Below the pieces are notes generated by a model. The model saw only the letters and a list, made by a program, of their open reading frames with translations, searched no databases and was not told where the DNA came from. 5,102 bases of DNA from an uncultured Lachnospiraceae bacterium (GTDB lineage Bacteria > Bacillota > Clostridia > Lachnospirales > Lachnospiraceae). Every line of letters starts with the position of its first letter. The first letter of the stretch is position 1. The stretch covers positions 1 through 5,102 of the forward strand of contig CADCOU010000274.1 of the NCBI GenBank assembly GCA_902803155.1. The letters are read 5' to 3'. Positions 5,014-5,102 of this stretch are shown here, piece after piece. A program made the position numbers and the translations under genes.

Positions 5014-5083
5014 GCAGCTGACGGGAATCGAACCCGCCTCCCCAGCTTGGGAAGCTGGTGTTCTACCGATGAACTACAGCTGC
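5013..5083 (-). tRNA. tRNA-Gly (anticodon CCC)
   Basis: A full 71-nt cloverleaf on the minus strand. The acceptor stem is GCAGCTG/CAGCTGC, the D stem GTTC/GAAC with loop ATCGGTA, the anticodon stem CCAGC/GCTGG with loop TTCCCAA, and the T stem GCGGG/CCCGT (one G-U pair) with loop TTCGATT. The variable loop is 4 nt. The anticodon CCC is at 5049-5051 and reads GGG codons. The discriminator is U73. CCA is not encoded (TTT follows), so a CCA-adding enzyme must complete it. The 19 bases upstream to the window edge show no other gene. Confidence 0.96.
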
Positions 5084-5102
5084 ATAGCAAGACAATAACA
5101 GA

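Noticed and set aside
5013..5083. tRNA-Gly as the attachment site of an integrated element
   Set aside because: No second copy of the tRNA 3' end, integrase or mobile gene is seen in the window. Only 101 residues of unknown coding sequence lie beside it.

Overview
The window looks like a chromosomal segment of a Gram-positive, low-to-mid GC anaerobe (Bacillota, most likely a gut Clostridia or Erysipelotrichia relative). The reasons are strong GGAGG-type ribosome binding sites, sigma-A-like promoters, a clostridial-type AraD/FGGY kinase pair, a 207-residue Udk and a tRNA gene with no encoded CCA. The taxonomic call is an inference; nothing in the window fixes the species.

Layout: (i) 1-3072, minus strand, read from right to left: uridine/cytidine kinase (udk, 2449-3072), L-ribulose-5-phosphate 4-epimerase (araD, 1669-2364) and an FGGY sugar kinase, probably L-ribulokinase, whose last few codons run off the left edge (start at 1583). 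araD has a good promoter of its own (2414-2442), so araD plus the kinase form the pentose unit and udk may only read through into it. (ii) 3073-3226 is a divergent intergenic region with face-to-face promoters for udk and for the next gene. (iii) 3227-4378, plus strand: a ROK-family sugar kinase (glucokinase-like) with a complete catalytic and zinc-binding core, followed by about 60 residues of lysine/alanine/proline repeats resembling histone H1 tails. (iv) 4379-4541 holds hairpins between convergent genes. (v) 4542-4847, minus strand: a 101-residue protein of unknown function with its own promoter and a leader that can form alternative hairpins. (vi) 5013-5083, minus strand: tRNA-Gly(CCC).

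Function: the kinase would phosphorylate L-ribulose and AraD would convert L-ribulose 5-phosphate to D-xylulose 5-phosphate, feeding the pentose phosphate or phosphoketolase pathway. The isomerase (araA) and transporter are not in the window and may lie beyond the left edge. Udk salvages uridine/cytidine to UMP/CMP. The ROK kinase would make a hexose 6-phosphate. The most unusual item is the ROK kinase with its histone-like tail; the next is the small protein's leader, which carries three TGTCTG/CAGACA elements. No CRISPR array, insertion sequence, phage gene or defence system is visible.
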